This document shows, piece by piece, positions 43,081-57,900 of a DNA stretch of 64,000 bases. The notes under the pieces are model-generated. The model did no database searches and had not been told where the DNA came from. It saw nothing but the letters and a program-made list of their open reading frames with translations. The stretch lies in assembly GCA_009792885.1 (NCBI GenBank), contig WMCF01000080.1, positions 2,302,501-2,366,500 of the forward strand. Reading direction: 5' to 3'. Origin of the DNA: Eremophila alpestris peregrina (lineage: Eukaryota; Chordata; Aves; Passeriformes; Alaudidae). Position 1 is the first letter of the stretch, and every line of letters starts with the position of its first letter. A program made the translations under genes and the position numbers.

Positions 43081-46000
43081 ATCAAATAATTATTTGATTT
43101 GCATTTCCCCAGCTTTGCAAATATAGACACAAAAGTTCTTGTTGGAAATAAATTTCTCATGGATTTACTGTTTCTCAGATTTTTGTTCCGTGTCACCTGC
43201 AGTCAGTGAACTTTTGCCCCACGTTATGGCACAATCTAAGGTGGTCTCTTTCATGTGTACAAAGTTCAAATAATGAGCTGTCTATTTTGTCTTGTTTTGA
43301 TAAAGATAAGTAGCTTGTAAAGAAAATTTACAATACAGCATTAGGGAAGTAAAATTGTGCAAAAAGTACAGATATTTTAATATTATGAGGAACGTAGCTA
43401 AACTATGGAATTTATCAAAATCTAGCAATTTTGTCTGTGTAGATTGTCAGTTCCTGAGTCACGTTTTCAGCTATTTCATTGGTAACTATTGGTACCAATT
43501 TGAAATTTTCTTTCATTTTCAGTTCCATTAGAAGTCTTGGAAGTATTATCCATTTCAACTGTTGGAAATGTCCTATACCAACCATCAGAATCAAAAGAAC
43601 TTTGTAAGATTGTACTTTGTAGATTGTATTTTACTCATATTGTATATGGATGCTGACTAGGAAACCAATTTTCTTGGACCTTATCCATCTGTCTTGCTGT
43701 CTCTTCACAGTAAAACTGTAATTTTTTGTAAGATTCAATGTTTAGCAGATGAAGAGTGACTTATAAAGATTAGCTGAGAAATGAAACAGTGCTAAGTCTT
43801 GCCAAAATTAAAGAATTCTAGGTATACAAAAAAACGCTGCATGCTTTCCAGCAAAAAATGCACATTTCAGTACATACTTGGATTGGTTCTCTGGACTTAG
43901 ATCAAATTTGCACTTTGTTAATTTGTTTCTCTCTTGTTTCTTTTTTTATTATTCTTTTTTTTTTTTTTCTTAATTAGAGAAAGGTCTGATCACATCACAG
44001 GAAACTTTCTAGACAGCAGAAAAAGCTCAGAATATAAAAGGAAGCAGGATAAAGGAAAATTTTTGCAGGTTAGAGTATATAATCTGTAGCTGACAGCACA
44101 GCAGAGGGCTACAATTTAGGTCTTCTGCATTAAGGTTCTTATCTTTCAGATGATTTTGAGTCAACCAATAATCATAAATTTTCAAATATAGGCAGGTATT
44201 TTACATATCAGGCTATGTTTTTTGTATGCAATAATTAAGTGATCACATAAATCAGTATCCCTTCTTAAATTCCTCTCAAACCAAACATAGAAAAATACAT
44301 TACTCTTCAGGATATGTGTTGTTACTGACACAATTTCTGAGCCACGATTTTAAAGAATTTCAGCTGAAAAATGGATATTAAAATGACATTTAACACAATC
44401 TAGCTACATGAATGCATGTTGCAGGTTTTTAAAGATGACTAATAACAAAACACTTGGAAATTTTTAGATTGTGCTTGGCTAAAGTAGAGCAAGGTATTTG
44501 ACTAATAGTCCAGTTTAAACAGTTAAAAATCAAGAGTAAAGTACAAATAGATAAATCAAAGCACTTTCATAAGTTAGTGACCATTCTGACAAAGGTTAAA
44601 TACAGTATTCAACCAGAAAATTGAAGACTTAAGGCTCAAAAGGTCCTATCATAAAAGATATTTGAAAAAAAAAATTAAATGTGTTTTACTAATACATGAA
44701 TACATTAAACTGTGATATTACTGTGAATTTGCACATATGTTAGTTCGTTTTGGAAAGGAAGCTGTAGATACTGTAAGGGAGATTTTTTTTTCAATTTATT
44801 TTTTGAAGGTTGGGACTCAAACCTTCAGAGCAATGAAGGAACTGATAATGATCATTTCTATTGTGTAAAAATATTCTGAGGTCCACTATCCTTATCTTAT
44901 GCCCACTTTTAAAGAGGAGTCAATGCACTAGGATGTGAAAATGCACAGATTTGAGTTCTTAGGAGGCTGGGAACTGAAAAATCTCAGTGGTTGTATTGGC
45001 TTCATGAGCAGCCACAAGAATATTGCAAATTGCAGACCTATTTTTTTTAATGCAAAAATTTCTACAATTAGCATAGTATAAAAGAAATAAGAAATAATTC
45101 CAGATCAGTTTTAGTGTTTTAAGTGTTTCACTTGTCCCTTCCTTGTGCAGGAGGAGGTAACACTTTAGCAAATGCAATGCATATCAGAACACACTGCAGT
45201 AAAAAGACAGGAAAACCTACTCTGAACATAAAGTGATGAAAGTTTATTTTACTGCAGCCTTCTGGATATCATTCTGGCCAAGTCTAAAAAGTGTTATGGA
45301 ATAGGTGTAGCTAATTTCACGGACAGAGTGTGTTCAAGAAGTGGATTAGAATGTTCCTGAAATTTCCATCCAGAAATGTAGTGCACAGAAAAATGTGAAG
45401 AAACCACAGAGAATCCATGTCAATACTTAAATATATGTATTGGCCTATGTTTAACTTGGTGTGGTTATTTACTGGTGAGGTGGTTGAAAAAAATCATACT
45501 TTTGAAAATCTTCTTGTCTCTACAGTGCACTTCCACATTTTCTTTACTCTCTGTTCTCTTATGTATTTATTCTTGTGACATGATTCTGAAATAGTATGGT
45601 TTGCCAGCTCTGGCTGCTGTGGAACAGAACTGATGGCTGCCTTGCTGACACTCAAGGCAAGGAGTCATTTTTAAGCAGCAGAGCCAGCACCCAAATACAG
45701 CTTGGATATCAAACATCAGAGACAGGGGTAACAGAAGCTCAGTCATTACTTAATCCCTTACCACACTTGCTTAAAAAGACAACGTGAAAGACTTTAGAAG
45801 GAAAATACAGTCATTGATTCAGGACATTTTCCTTTTAAATAATTGAAATAGAAAAATGTACCCATGTCCCGGGTAAAAACCCACTTGAAAATGTGCAGTC
45901 CACACAGAAAGAATGGGTTTTTTAAAGTGTCTCACTTGGTCTTGTTTCCATTCCATTCCAAAGGCTGAAAGAAAACTGGCAGGATGTTTTGGTTCAAAGG

Positions 46001-49000
46001 AAACAGCCAAGTCAATGTCATAGTTATGATTGTTTTAATCACTTTTCAGGTAAATAAACATGGTAAGCAGTGCATCAACAACCTAGTGGAACCAAAACAT
46101 GTCCCAGATAATCCTAAATGTTTTTACTTAATGAAAAATTCTCAGGTCATTTATATTTCTACCTTCTGCAGCAATCTAAAGAAACTGTCATTATTAAAAA
46201 ACTGAGCTTCCTTCAATCCACAGAATCTATGCATTTTTGTACTGCTGAACAGATTTCATAAAAATGCTAGTGGAATAATCCCAGCAGAGCATGTGTTTCT
46301 GCCAAAGATGGAGTCAAAGTTATGCAAATCTACCCAGGCAGCAAATACAGAAAGGCTGGTGACTGGCAAATGAAGAAAAAGGCTCTATAATGATCCGATG
46401 AGCCAACACATAACAGCTTACAGACACTGGGATATTTTCCTCACACTTTACACCTAGGGACACACTAGCAGATTTCTTGTCTACTGACTGGAAGTCACCA
46501 GTCAATCATATTTTACTAAATGCATCCTGAGGACTTGCCTGTGACATACAGAGCATAGCCAAGTTACAGGGAATATGAAGAAGTGGTGAAAAACCTTTCC
46601 TCTTTTTCTTCTGGTTGCTCAGCTTTTGGAGAGCTTGTGTTTCTTATTGGACTTATGACCCTGACATCTGTTTCAGCTTTTACTCAATCTTCCCTCTTCC
46701 CTACTACAATTCATCAAGGAGCAACTCATCCTCTTCCCCATAATGTCCATGTCACATCTCAGAATTTCCTCCTAATTTATTCAGTCAGGCCTTGTAATCT
46801 TTCTTCATTTCTCTTCCCTTATTCCTTTTAATATTTCCATTTTACATTTTATGTGGAGAGTCTTACAGCTGCTCCAGCCCATCTTTCTTGTCTCTCAGTC
46901 ACTTATGCATCTTTAAAGTACAGAGGCAGATTTCAAGCAAAAAGGTCTTTGTCCTCTACTTCAAGCTTTGAATCAAGAACATTCAGCTCAATTTTTTCAT
47001 GACAGTTCTCTCACAGTGACAGCTCATAAAGAGGCACCAGAGTAGGAATAATTTGTACTTCTACAGAGCTAAGTGTTCAGACAAATCACAGATCTTCTGG
47101 GTGGACCCACTGATGACACGTTTGAAAGGTACTGTCGCAGAAAAGACAGAGGCATAATAAAAGGAGCTGGTATGCATCACAAGGATGGAGGAGTCCTAAG
47201 AAAAAGATTACTTATAGGAAAGAAATACCTGAAATTTAAAAATGACAGAGCTCAAAACAAATCAAATCCCATGCATCATTAATTTTCCAGTATTTGTGTT
47301 TAAATGCTCTCGTTCATGATTTCACAGGTAAATCTGGGAATTCCAAGAATGTGTTTGACCACTGCTCTAAGAAGGTGGTGTTATGCTTCTTTTACAGCCT
47401 GCCACATATCATGGCATCTGCCAATGCGGAACCACATATCCTTTTTACTTGTTCTGACTATTTCAGCCTCTGTTGAACCATTATTCATTGTCTCTTCCTA
47501 CTGAGCGGCAGCTCCATGCAGGTGAGATGGCCACCTGAGTACAGTGACAGGGAAAGCTGGGCTTTCCTTGCCCTGCTTTCACTGGAGTCCTGGGCAGTAC
47601 ATGTCTCTGGTGAAACAGTTCAGATACATCCACTGCTGCTGGGCTGCAGAAGGGTCCTTGAGAAGGCCTCAGATTCCAAAGGTTACCTAAAATCTAAAGG
47701 ATCATTTAAAATGTAAAACCTGAATTATTTTTCAAAAAATATGTGAATATTAGGTTGTGGTCATTCCTACTGGATGGATTTGGTTGAACAGATATATAAA
47801 ACAACTTCTGAAGAGAGTTCTGTCCAGATTTGTAGCAAATCCACTTAAAAGATAGAATGAGAGTGGTTTCAAAACTTTTTTGTTGAGGACAAAATTTTGT
47901 TATTTTTATTCAAATTTATAATGAAGTAATACAGATAATCTTCTGGCCATTCACATTTACTCATGATTCTTCTGGTTAGGGTAATAAAAACAAAACCTTC
48001 CAGAAGAATCTTGTTATTGATAAGACAAGCTTGAGACAAATAACTGATTAAGAGACTGGAAATAATAAGTTTGTGAAAAAAAAATGTTGAAGCCATACAA
48101 CATTTTAACACTTTTTATGTCTTGAGCCTGCTATTTTCTCATTCTATAGGTCGTTCATGAAGCACAGATTTTATCAGCCTGAGTTACATCATTATTCCAT
48201 AGGTTTCCTTCATAACATCTATTTCAAATTATGCTAAATTTGCGTTTTGCTTTTTTTCACTGTCAATAAGTTTTTCCTAAAAGAAGTCTGTATAATTTTT
48301 TTTCTAGAATTATTAGTTGGCACAATAATATTGGATACGTCAGAAATCATATCAAATTGTGGGTCTTCGTACAGGTGAGATTAATATTAAAAAACTCATC
48401 TCCTGTATTGCTTCTTTGCTCTGCCTTCTCTTTCATATCTAATGTAACATGACAATGAATTCCATAAAATGGATATTCATGTAAAGAAATTTTATGTTGA
48501 TTTGACTTGTTGGCTCCTCAACAATTATGCTCATAATTGTGACATTGTCGTGTCTTTAAGTAAATTTGTGTGTGTTTTTATTCAATTCCATCCCTCATGT
48601 ATTAAAGTATACATTTTTACTTTTGTTCTTTTCTGCTTAGTTTCCCACACCCCTCACTACACATAACAAAGATGATTCCATAGAGTTTTCTTAGGTGATG
48701 GCACTGAAGATCACATTACTCAGCTATTGCAGTTAATTTGAAACATAAATGAGCAGGAGTAGGGAGTCTGGGATGGCTTTGTTCATTTTACTCTGGACAG
48801 AGAGGTGGTTTACTTCAGTGCCCCGTTAACTGAAATCATGCTGTTATTTTTTTCTAGTGACAAGTCTTACTGGTGTGCCTTTACCCTATGGTTCTGCTCC
48901 CCACAGCACTCAAACTGGGTAATAAGTTGCCAAAGATGGCAATACACCCATGTGCTACCTTCACATGCAGTTGTGATAAGCATGGTTACATACCCAGAAC

Positions 49001-52000
49001 TAAGAGAGCATAAGCACATCATCTCTCAAGACTTACTGAAAAACCACTTTCTTCTTCTTTGTCTTGTTCAAATACCTAATTGTGCACCTGGTTCAAAGGT
49101 CAGCAGTCTACAGCTTGCTTCACCTTTTCAATTGCACTACATTTCAGAGAGATCTACTACATCACTATTATAGAGTTTAGGTATCCCTAACCTGAAAACT
49201 GAACTTATATATGCAGGGAAAACTTTTAAACAGCACTCTGCAGCATAGTAGTAGCTCTGGAATTCATTATCCACTAAAGAGAAATCTTTGTAACTTGTGT
49301 CTGACATAAATGTCTCTACAACTTTGTCTTTCAACAAAGCATTTCACTCTAGTGCCAACCTTTTATTTCTGCAACAGACTGTAGTATTGCAGCCTTTGCT
49401 TGACCAAGAGGAAGAAACAAGGTAAAACAATTTGCAGAGAAAGTGAGAGAATGAAAGGCCTCACCTCTTTCCTTAGTACATGAGGATAACCCTCCTTTTG
49501 TAATACGTGGCACAACTTTTATAAGTGCCTTGGCTGCGCTGAACTCTCTTCCCACAAGGCTTCAGATTGCAATAATCATTGATACACTTTGAAAGGGGTA
49601 TTTAAATAAAATTGTTTTTTACATTCCATCCCAAGATCTGGGGGTATTTCAAATAACAAAGATTTTATGGATCAGTTTATGTGGCAAGCAATGCAGGAGT
49701 AAAATCCATCATTTTTCTGATTGCTTTTGCATCTCTTCTGCTCTTATTTCAGACAAATGCAAGTCAACACAAGATCAAACCACCTTACTATTAGATATTT
49801 AAGGATATTTCATCTTCTCAGAGCATTTTTTTAAAGACAGAGCACAGAAACTGAGAGAGCAACTCCTTACGGAGTAAGATAACTGGAGCACAGACAGCAA
49901 TGTTTCAGCAGTGTTAAAGTATTCCCAAGGGATCCAGAGACAGTCTGTATCAGCAGTAAGTTTGTGTGTTTAATAGGAGATTCATACTGTGATATGCAGG
50001 TGTCTTGTAATCATCTGACATGTTTTCAGAGACATGTTTTTTATTTTCTTCTATGGACGTAATAGCGTTTTGTTTATTTGTTTGAGACAGGATATCTGGG
50101 AGAAGGTGGAATAAACTCATTCTGTGGGAAGACAATAAGAACAAACTAATGCACAGAATGTCTGGGTTACAGGTTACAAGTACCACAGGATCTAGAGAGT
50201 ACACATTTACCCCTCATAATTAATGTTAGCCAGCTGAATCTAGCCTTCCATGTTTTGATCTTGTTCAAGGTTATATAGTCAGAAAACTATTGGAATATGA
50301 AGAGGCAAAGACTAAGCTGCCACCAGGTAATAGTGAAATATTTTCATATATTTGTCTCTTATGCTTGAAGAAAACCAACCACCAAACAAACAGAAAATAC
50401 TTCTCTGTAGTTCCTACATGTTTCCTTTTGAGTGTAACCATCCCACAAAAACTCTTCTGTGTTTCAGACTATATGTTAGAAATTAATTTTTTTGCGTGAG
50501 AATCTCTGCATTGCACCCATCTAGTGTGAGTCTGTGTCTTTCACAATAATTTATCTTACACATTTTTTTATCTACATATACATATATATTCCCTTTATAG
50601 GGGAAAGAAGTTTCTCATGAAAAACATACACAGCTATATAAACACAGCACATCAGCAGCAAGAGAAAGGCTGCAATAATGTTGTCCTCTAGTATATTATA
50701 GACTTGTAACAATTAACAACTGCGCCCAGAGTCATCACAGGGTTTTTTTTTTTGTGATAGGAAGAAAGTTTTTCCTATTACTTAACCCTTTTCACTAGAT
50801 CCATTCTGCATGTGAACTCAGAAATAAAACTGTATTATGGTTTTCAAAATAATTTACAATGATTGATCCAAATAAAAGAACAAAATGTACTAAAAGTAAT
50901 GAGCAGTTAACACACATCTCCAGTTCAATTACTCTTCAAGGGTATTCCAGTGCTTTCCAAGCACAACTGAAACTAGATGAACAATAAAACACCAAAATGT
51001 CAAATATTTTTTTGCAGGATATCCTTTCATCAAACAGAAAAATCAGAAGGGCATGTCTACTGGAACCATCACAAGCATTTCTGCAAAGCATATGCAAAGC
51101 AAAAACACACAATATCCAGTCTTCATAAAGGGACTGCCACTCTTTGTCACTCAGATCCCTCCTGAGAACAGTATCCTGCCTTTAGAGCACCACTAGACAG
51201 TAGTGTGAGATTTTCCTGTGACTTCTGATTATACTGCTGAATGGGATGGTTCCAGCCTTGCCTTATTCTGCCCAGTTCCTCTGCTGTTTCACTTATGTTT
51301 ATATGTTTTTCTTCACAAGCTCTTTGCAGCAAGGGTTGTCTTTTTAATTATGTGTGCTAACAACACTTGGCTCAATGGAGTAATAAGAAATACTGCATTA
51401 CAAAATGATAATAAAATGCCCTTTCCTTATGGAAGAAATTGAATAAACAGTTCTATTCCTTCTGCAACTCCATTAGAGCACAAATAAACAGAAAAGCCTG
51501 CACCAAGCTTTAGATATAATGTTCAATCTCTTCAACAGAAACAACAAAACCCACAGAGACCACAGAGAAGATTAATTTCAGATTCTAATAGGCACAAATG
51601 GACTTTAATATGTCTTTCCAAAGATCTTCTGACTAGCAAAAATCACAGGGGAGAAGATTAGAGAGATAATAGCAAATCACAGTCATGCATGTATCTGATA
51701 TGCTTTTAAACTCAACAACAAATCTACAACAAACAAACAACACATATTAAGAATATCAAGAACTACTCTTTTTTTCCTGCATTCATTGACTACTTAAAAA
51801 CGCCTGTCTATCCTGTTTTTCTTTTCCCTTTGAAGACAGCTTTTTCAACATCATCCAGACAACCAGAATTTGTAACAAAAACTTCAATATGTAATAGATT
51901 CAGGGTTGGCCTTGTGCAACCAGGTGCCACGAGGAAAGACTACCCAGAGATACATAGTGGGAAAGCCCCCAATATACGAGCTACATAATCAAAACAGTGC

Positions 52001-54589
52001 ACCAAACTTTGCCACTCGTTACAACATTTATGAATACAAAATATTCAATTGGAATATAGTGTTCACAGGGAAGAAAAAATTGATTCTAAGCCTAACATGT
52101 TTTGCAACCAACTTGCTTAAGCAAATCTGAGCAAGCGCTGTGTGACTGCCAAAGCCGGGAGGGAGAGAGCTGGAGATATTCCTGATCAGCACAAATACTT
52201 TGGGGCAAGGCAGATTTGCATGAGCCTCTTGGGTGTAAAAGAACACTTAGATGATGATTTCCATGAGTACTAGGGCATAGGTTCTCATTCGGATCCATTA
52301 TTACATTCTTACAACTTTATTACTAAAATAGCCTGAGATCATATTCATACTTTATCCTATTCTACATTCTACTTCCATCACTTTTCATCAGTCTGGATAG
52401 GAAACTTCATTCTCACTTTCTCAAGATAGTGGTGGCAGTCACTAGAATCTGAAAATATTGAGATACCAGGAGAGAATCACCTTAAATGGTTTCCATCCTG
52501 AATCACATCCCATCTGATGGACGTCTGAAAACACAGAAATTTTTTTTTAACATTTCTCTGAAATTTGAAGCTTTTAACCATCAGAGGCAATCCGTTAATT
52601 GTGAATGACTAACCTTCCAAGCCATGAAAAGTAACACCTAAAGCGATCTCTAATGGTTCTGTGAAACCCACTAATTGCATAAGTAGCAATGCCTTTGTTA
52701 ATACCTCTTACTGCAGATAATTGTTTTGGTGTCCAGTGATTTCAATTCTTTAGGAAAAGGAAAGGCTGTCAGAATATGACATGTTTTCTTTTGATGCTGA
52801 ATGACAAAATAATGCACAAATAACTATATTAATTTTCCAATTTGTCCTTGTGTTCTGAGTCACCTAGAAAACTTCATGATGAAGCTACTATTTAATACAT
52901 TTATTCCAGATGACTTGCTATGAATTCAAAAGAAGAAAGCTGAATTAACCAAATTTTTTATGCAGCAATCAACAGTAAATGAAATAAAATAAACATTTTC
53001 TACTTCTCATATAGAAACTGCATGAAATAGTGACATTAGCCTAAACAAATCACTCTACCTTCCTTATGAAATAATGTCAGTGTCAATAGCTGAGTTTTTT
53101 ATAGTTTTTTTTACAGGAAATGCATGTACATCTCTGTTACTCAGCAGTATAAGCTGTATGCAAAAGGGGCACAAGTTTTTTTAAATCAGTGCCTGTTCAG
53201 TTAAGACAATTCTAATTCTACACATTTATATTTCCCATGTCTTTGTTCGAATTATTCATCTGAAAGAGCTCAACAAGAAATTTCTTTTTTTAATCCATCT
53301 TCAACTCCTGGTATCCTGGAGTTACTTATCTGTTTATCTTGTGGGAACAATGAAACACAATATAATAAATTGTATTGCCAACAGCAACAGTAGTGGTTTT
53401 AAGAAAAACTACTGTGTGGTTTTTTAAACCACAAATAGTTACACAAGGTCTAAGGCAATGGAAAGTCAGATTCTATTGTGTTATCTTGTTCCCCTGGAAG
53501 TTAAGAAATGTTAACAGAGAGAAGGAGACAGTCCTTTGTCTGTACAGTAGGTTCCCTATGTAGTGAATGATGTGTTTTCATTTTAGATGACTTTCAGCAC
53601 TTCCAAACATATGGTCAGGGTAAAGAACAAGTCAGTGGAAACATTCCCATCCATTTGAATATTCTCCAGGTAAAATATTTAGGTACTTATTTCCAGACAA
53701 TGACTGTCAACAGAAATAAAGTGAGGAAAAAAAAAAAAAAAGCACAGAGTAAGAGGAGAAAGATTTAGATTTTGGTGTGGAATACATCTGTATCTCTCCC
53801 TGTCCTAAAAGGAATTAATAAAAAAATTCAAACTCTTTTTTTTAAACATTAAAATACTTGCTTAGAAATATTAGTAAATTCTAGAAATATTTCTAGAGTT
53901 TTTATGTCAATCAACTAGAAGCAAAACCAAACTGGCTTCCTATGTGTCCTTCTCCATTTTAAAGTGTTGCAAAAGCTTTCTTTTGCCTCTGACACTTAAA
54001 AAGGTTGAAACTTATACTTTCCAGAAGGAGGACTTCATGGCAGTAAAAGTGTGTGTTAGGACATTAGAGAGCACACTTTTGTATTTGAGTGCATAAGCAC
54101 ACATATAACTGTATTTCTTTCTCCTCTCTACTCTGCTAAGTGCTATCAATAGAGAAAAATAGAAAAAGGTTTTACCCAATCTGGCATGCTTCTCCATATA
54201 TCGATGGTAGGCATAAATGCACATGATAAAAAATCCATGATGTGAATGTATGTATCCTGAAAGTACAGATGGAAAACAGTGGCTTGGACAAATATAATGT
54301 AGCATTCATGAAACTTGTTTGTTTCTCTGTCATACACAAATGGCAGTAAGGAACACAAGACGCAATACAAGCCCAGCTCTCCAGCTGAGATACACCGTTT
54401 CTAGGCTACTAGAAATATTCTCTGGCCTAGCCCTTGTAGTGTTAACCTTGATGCATTGTGCTTCCTGTCAGGCCCCTGCAATCTACTGGCAAGAACTTAA
54501 ATAAAGTTTTATACAATGACGAGACTTGGTGTGAAGGAAATGTGAGCTGCATCATCCAGCAAGGACCACTTATGAATGGAATTTCACAA
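43081..54589. other. AT-rich host DNA, no gene seen
   Basis: Begins with a perfect 18-bp palindrome (ATCAAATAATTATTTGAT, 43081-43098) at the edge of the CR1 copy. T14 lies at 43955-43968 and A15 at 53727-53741. Frames such as 48805-49173 show no domain. Confidence 0.55.
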
Positions 54590-54942
54590 TCTTGCAAAGT
54601 GTCTACTGAACAGCATCTTGCCCTCCCTTGGAATGTCCCGACTCTTCTCCCCTCAGTTTTTATTGTTAGGTGTGATGCCATGTGGTCTGCGCTATTCCTT
54701 TGGTCAGCTGGGATACACTGTTGCATGTGTATTTCCTCCCAGCTTCTAGTGCACTCCCAAACCACTTGCTGCCAAAGTGTTTCAAGAAGCGTAAATGTCC
54801 TTGATGCTGCTTAAGCAATGCTCAGCAACAGTTAAAACATCCCTGTTTCTTCAATGCTGTTTTCAGCATAAATTGAAAACACAGCCCAACACTGGCTACT
54901 ATGAAGTAAAATTAATTATCTATCCCAGTCTAAACCAGTACC
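54590..54942 (-). mobile_element. Degenerate avian ERVL-type LTR fragment
   Basis: From 54942 leftwards the minus strand reads like the start of a second common bird ERVL LTR: ACTGGTTTAGACTGGGATAG, then a CTTCATAGTAGC segment, a GCTGAAAACAGC segment, a GTTGCTGAGCATTGC segment and, near 54660-54680, ATGGCATCACACC followed by AATAAAAACTG. The far end is not recognisable. The overlapping open frames on both strands at 54442-54814 are explained by this repeat. Confidence 0.62.
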
Positions 54943-57900
54943 TACCAAGAATTTCAGGAAATCACAGTATTTCATATTAATTTATATAATAGTAAGGAAT
55001 GAAAAATGCAACAACTTGGTATTGGTGCACAAATCCATCTTCAAGTTTGCATGGCCAAAGGTCACTTCTGAAGGGAGATCTACCATTGCTCCATATCTAG
55101 AATTTAACACAAAGAATGATAATACTAAGGGGAAAGGAAAGGGTGTTGTTTTGTATGACTATGCAACATAGTAATACTGAACTTGGGTTCATAAATTGTG
55201 GTGAAAGTGGATATCAGATGTTCCTCTTGCAACAATATAACCAGTTAATACAACACCAAGGTTTTTTGAAAAAAAAAGATAAAAAATCAGTAATGATATT
55301 AAATGTTAAACAATACATCCTCTCAGGACAAAAGCAAATTATTTAAAATTAACACAATATTCTGGTTTGAAGAATTACTTTATTAGAAAGAGTTGACCAG
55401 AGGAGTTAATTGCTCTGGAACCAAAATTATCTTCAAAAATAAGGTCAGTACAAGAGAATACTTCTAGCAGTTCTTGCTAATGATACAATACAGGAAGATT
55501 TAATCAGTGTGGGAGATGACTGCGTGTTTGCTTGTTCAATACACTCACTTTCAGGTCACCCTGTATACACGAGTAGCAGAAACCCTACTTTGTAGTATGC
55601 TCATATGAAAGGATACACACTGAAATGAATTAGAAAAGTTTCTGTTGGCTGTATCAGCCTACAGAATGCAGATTTGAGAGAAACAAATGAAAATATTGCT
55701 CATGTCAAATGAAATGTCAGGATAATGCTAGAAAGCATTTGCACAATTCTAGAAAGCATTGGCAAGATACATCTGAAATTTAAGATATTAGCCATCAGGG
55801 AATGCTGTTTCACTCTGAACCTGGAAGTGATGATAAGACCTTGCTCAGCAAAGCAGAAAACTCTCAAACAAGTAAAAAACTAGGTAACTAAGACACCTGC
55901 TGGAATTATCCCTTATGAGTCACCTAAACCAAGACAACAGCTATCAGATAAGCTACTGGAAATAACATGACAAGGCACCAGTCATGCTCTCTGTAAATGT
56001 TTCATTCATCCACCCCATTCTTTGGCTGTAATCTCTGACTGGATTAATCTCTGACTTTAGCCACAGACATGCAGAAGATACGAGCAAAACATGTAAGAGT
56101 GAACAAGAGTCACTCAAAATAACATTTCTGTTGCATTATAGCAACACATAAAATTGAGTTTACTTGTTTTCAGTTTCAGTAGGCAGAGACAACAAAAGTG
56201 AAGAGTAAGGATCCTGTTGAGGTTTACACAGCTGTGTTCCTTCCGTCTGTCAGTGCTATCAAAAGAACACCTTTCTTATCAGTTCCCATAGTTATATCTG
56301 ACACTCTCTGAAGACTTTACCATCTTCCTCACCAAATGCCACATACTTTTTAAACTGAGTAACAGGGTCTTCTTTGATTCCTCACAAGTTCTGACATGCA
56401 AGTAGGAGGGTGGATTTCACAAGCAAACCAGAGAAGGCTGACATATGAATTGTTAAAGGAAAAGACTTAGATCTCACATATCATTGAAAATCACAGTGCA
56501 AGCCTTCCTAATATGTTCTGTATTTCACAGATTACATGGATTGCTCTTCTTTTCCTCTTTTTTGAAGCCTGATGGAATAGCAAGTATTCAGATGTTTTTC
56601 TGCTCTAAAAAATACATTTTTTCAGTTCCTTCTGACCTACATAATTGCCTGCATATACAAATTTGAATGAATAAAATAGTATTAAAATAGGCTTATTTAA
56701 TTTCTGCTCTGAATAAGTTTTTACTTGTTTGTAGGATAGAGTCTCTGAGAGAGAACACAAATGTACTGCGTCTGGCCTGTTATCAATGAACTGTTCACAG
56801 GGATTCCAGGCTGGAGATTCCAGTTCTGTTCCCTGTTACCTCTGTGCACCCCATTAAATGAAGAAAGCACAAAGACAATGGAATCACTTATGTATCTTCA
56901 AATAAATTCAAAATGGAGCTGTTTACGACAAAAAGATACTGGGATTATTATGCTTAAGATTCATTAAAGGAGGTTATGTTTGAGCATGGATGGAAAGGAC
57001 AGCTTTGGAAAGGATAAAGCTGACAAAGGCAATATAGTTCTATTTACAGAAACATTTTAAACATTAACAGATAATGCACTCAGCTATCTAAAGCATTACA
57101 AGATGAACACTATATGTTGACTTCATCACATTCAAATGTGCTTTTTGAAGGGAATTGTCATATATTTTTCAGCACCTACTGTTTTCACTTTAGGGTGCTT
57201 TTTTTTTAATTCTGTAATTTGCCCAAGGGAGTGTAATGGAGTAAGTTCTGGGGGGAGAAAAAAATCCAAGCAAGTCAGCTACTCAAAGTCTCAAAACAAG
57301 ATCTCAAGCAGACATTGAATTCTCAAAGGATTGGCTCTGGCATCTTCACTAGTTTCAGTTCAAGACTGTTCAGAAATGTTTAGAAAGATGCTCAGAAAAT
57401 ATGCAGAAGCTATACCAGTCTGCTAGAACACCTACTGGAATGAATAAATCTGAGATACATCAATCAGCTAGCAGACTTGTATTTAGACTACACAGCCTTT
57501 TTATAACCAAGTATCTTTTCGTTAAATGTGTGCTTTACATCCCCTGGCAGTAAGCTTTCATTCCCAAATCTCACATCTGTTGTACACATCACATTCAATA
57601 CAAATAATTATACCTTGAGGCTCTCTTTCTGTGGTGTCAAAGGTGCTTAAAGATTTTACTGCTGGAAGGGCTCTATGGCCATCAGGGTTGGTGCGATCAT
57701 GTCTCTTCTGTGGAAGTTCCACAGGAGTCTCAATCCCATTGTAACCTCAAGAATAGTGTAAACATGGAAGTTCCAGTCACTCATGAGAGGTGGGGCTCAG
57801 CACAGTGCAGATATTGCCTGACATGTGGAGATTATGAACCCTGTTTTGTGAGGAGCAGATTGTCTGAGAAGACATGAAAGTAAAAACGAAAGCATCCTCA

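Noticed and set aside
54442..54814. Opposed open frames of 107 and 118 codons
   Set aside because: They coincide with an ERVL-type LTR fragment; no protein motif.
57646..57790. CR1-like GCTGGAAGGG phrase
   Set aside because: Only one short phrase matches and the order of the following CR1 segments is absent.
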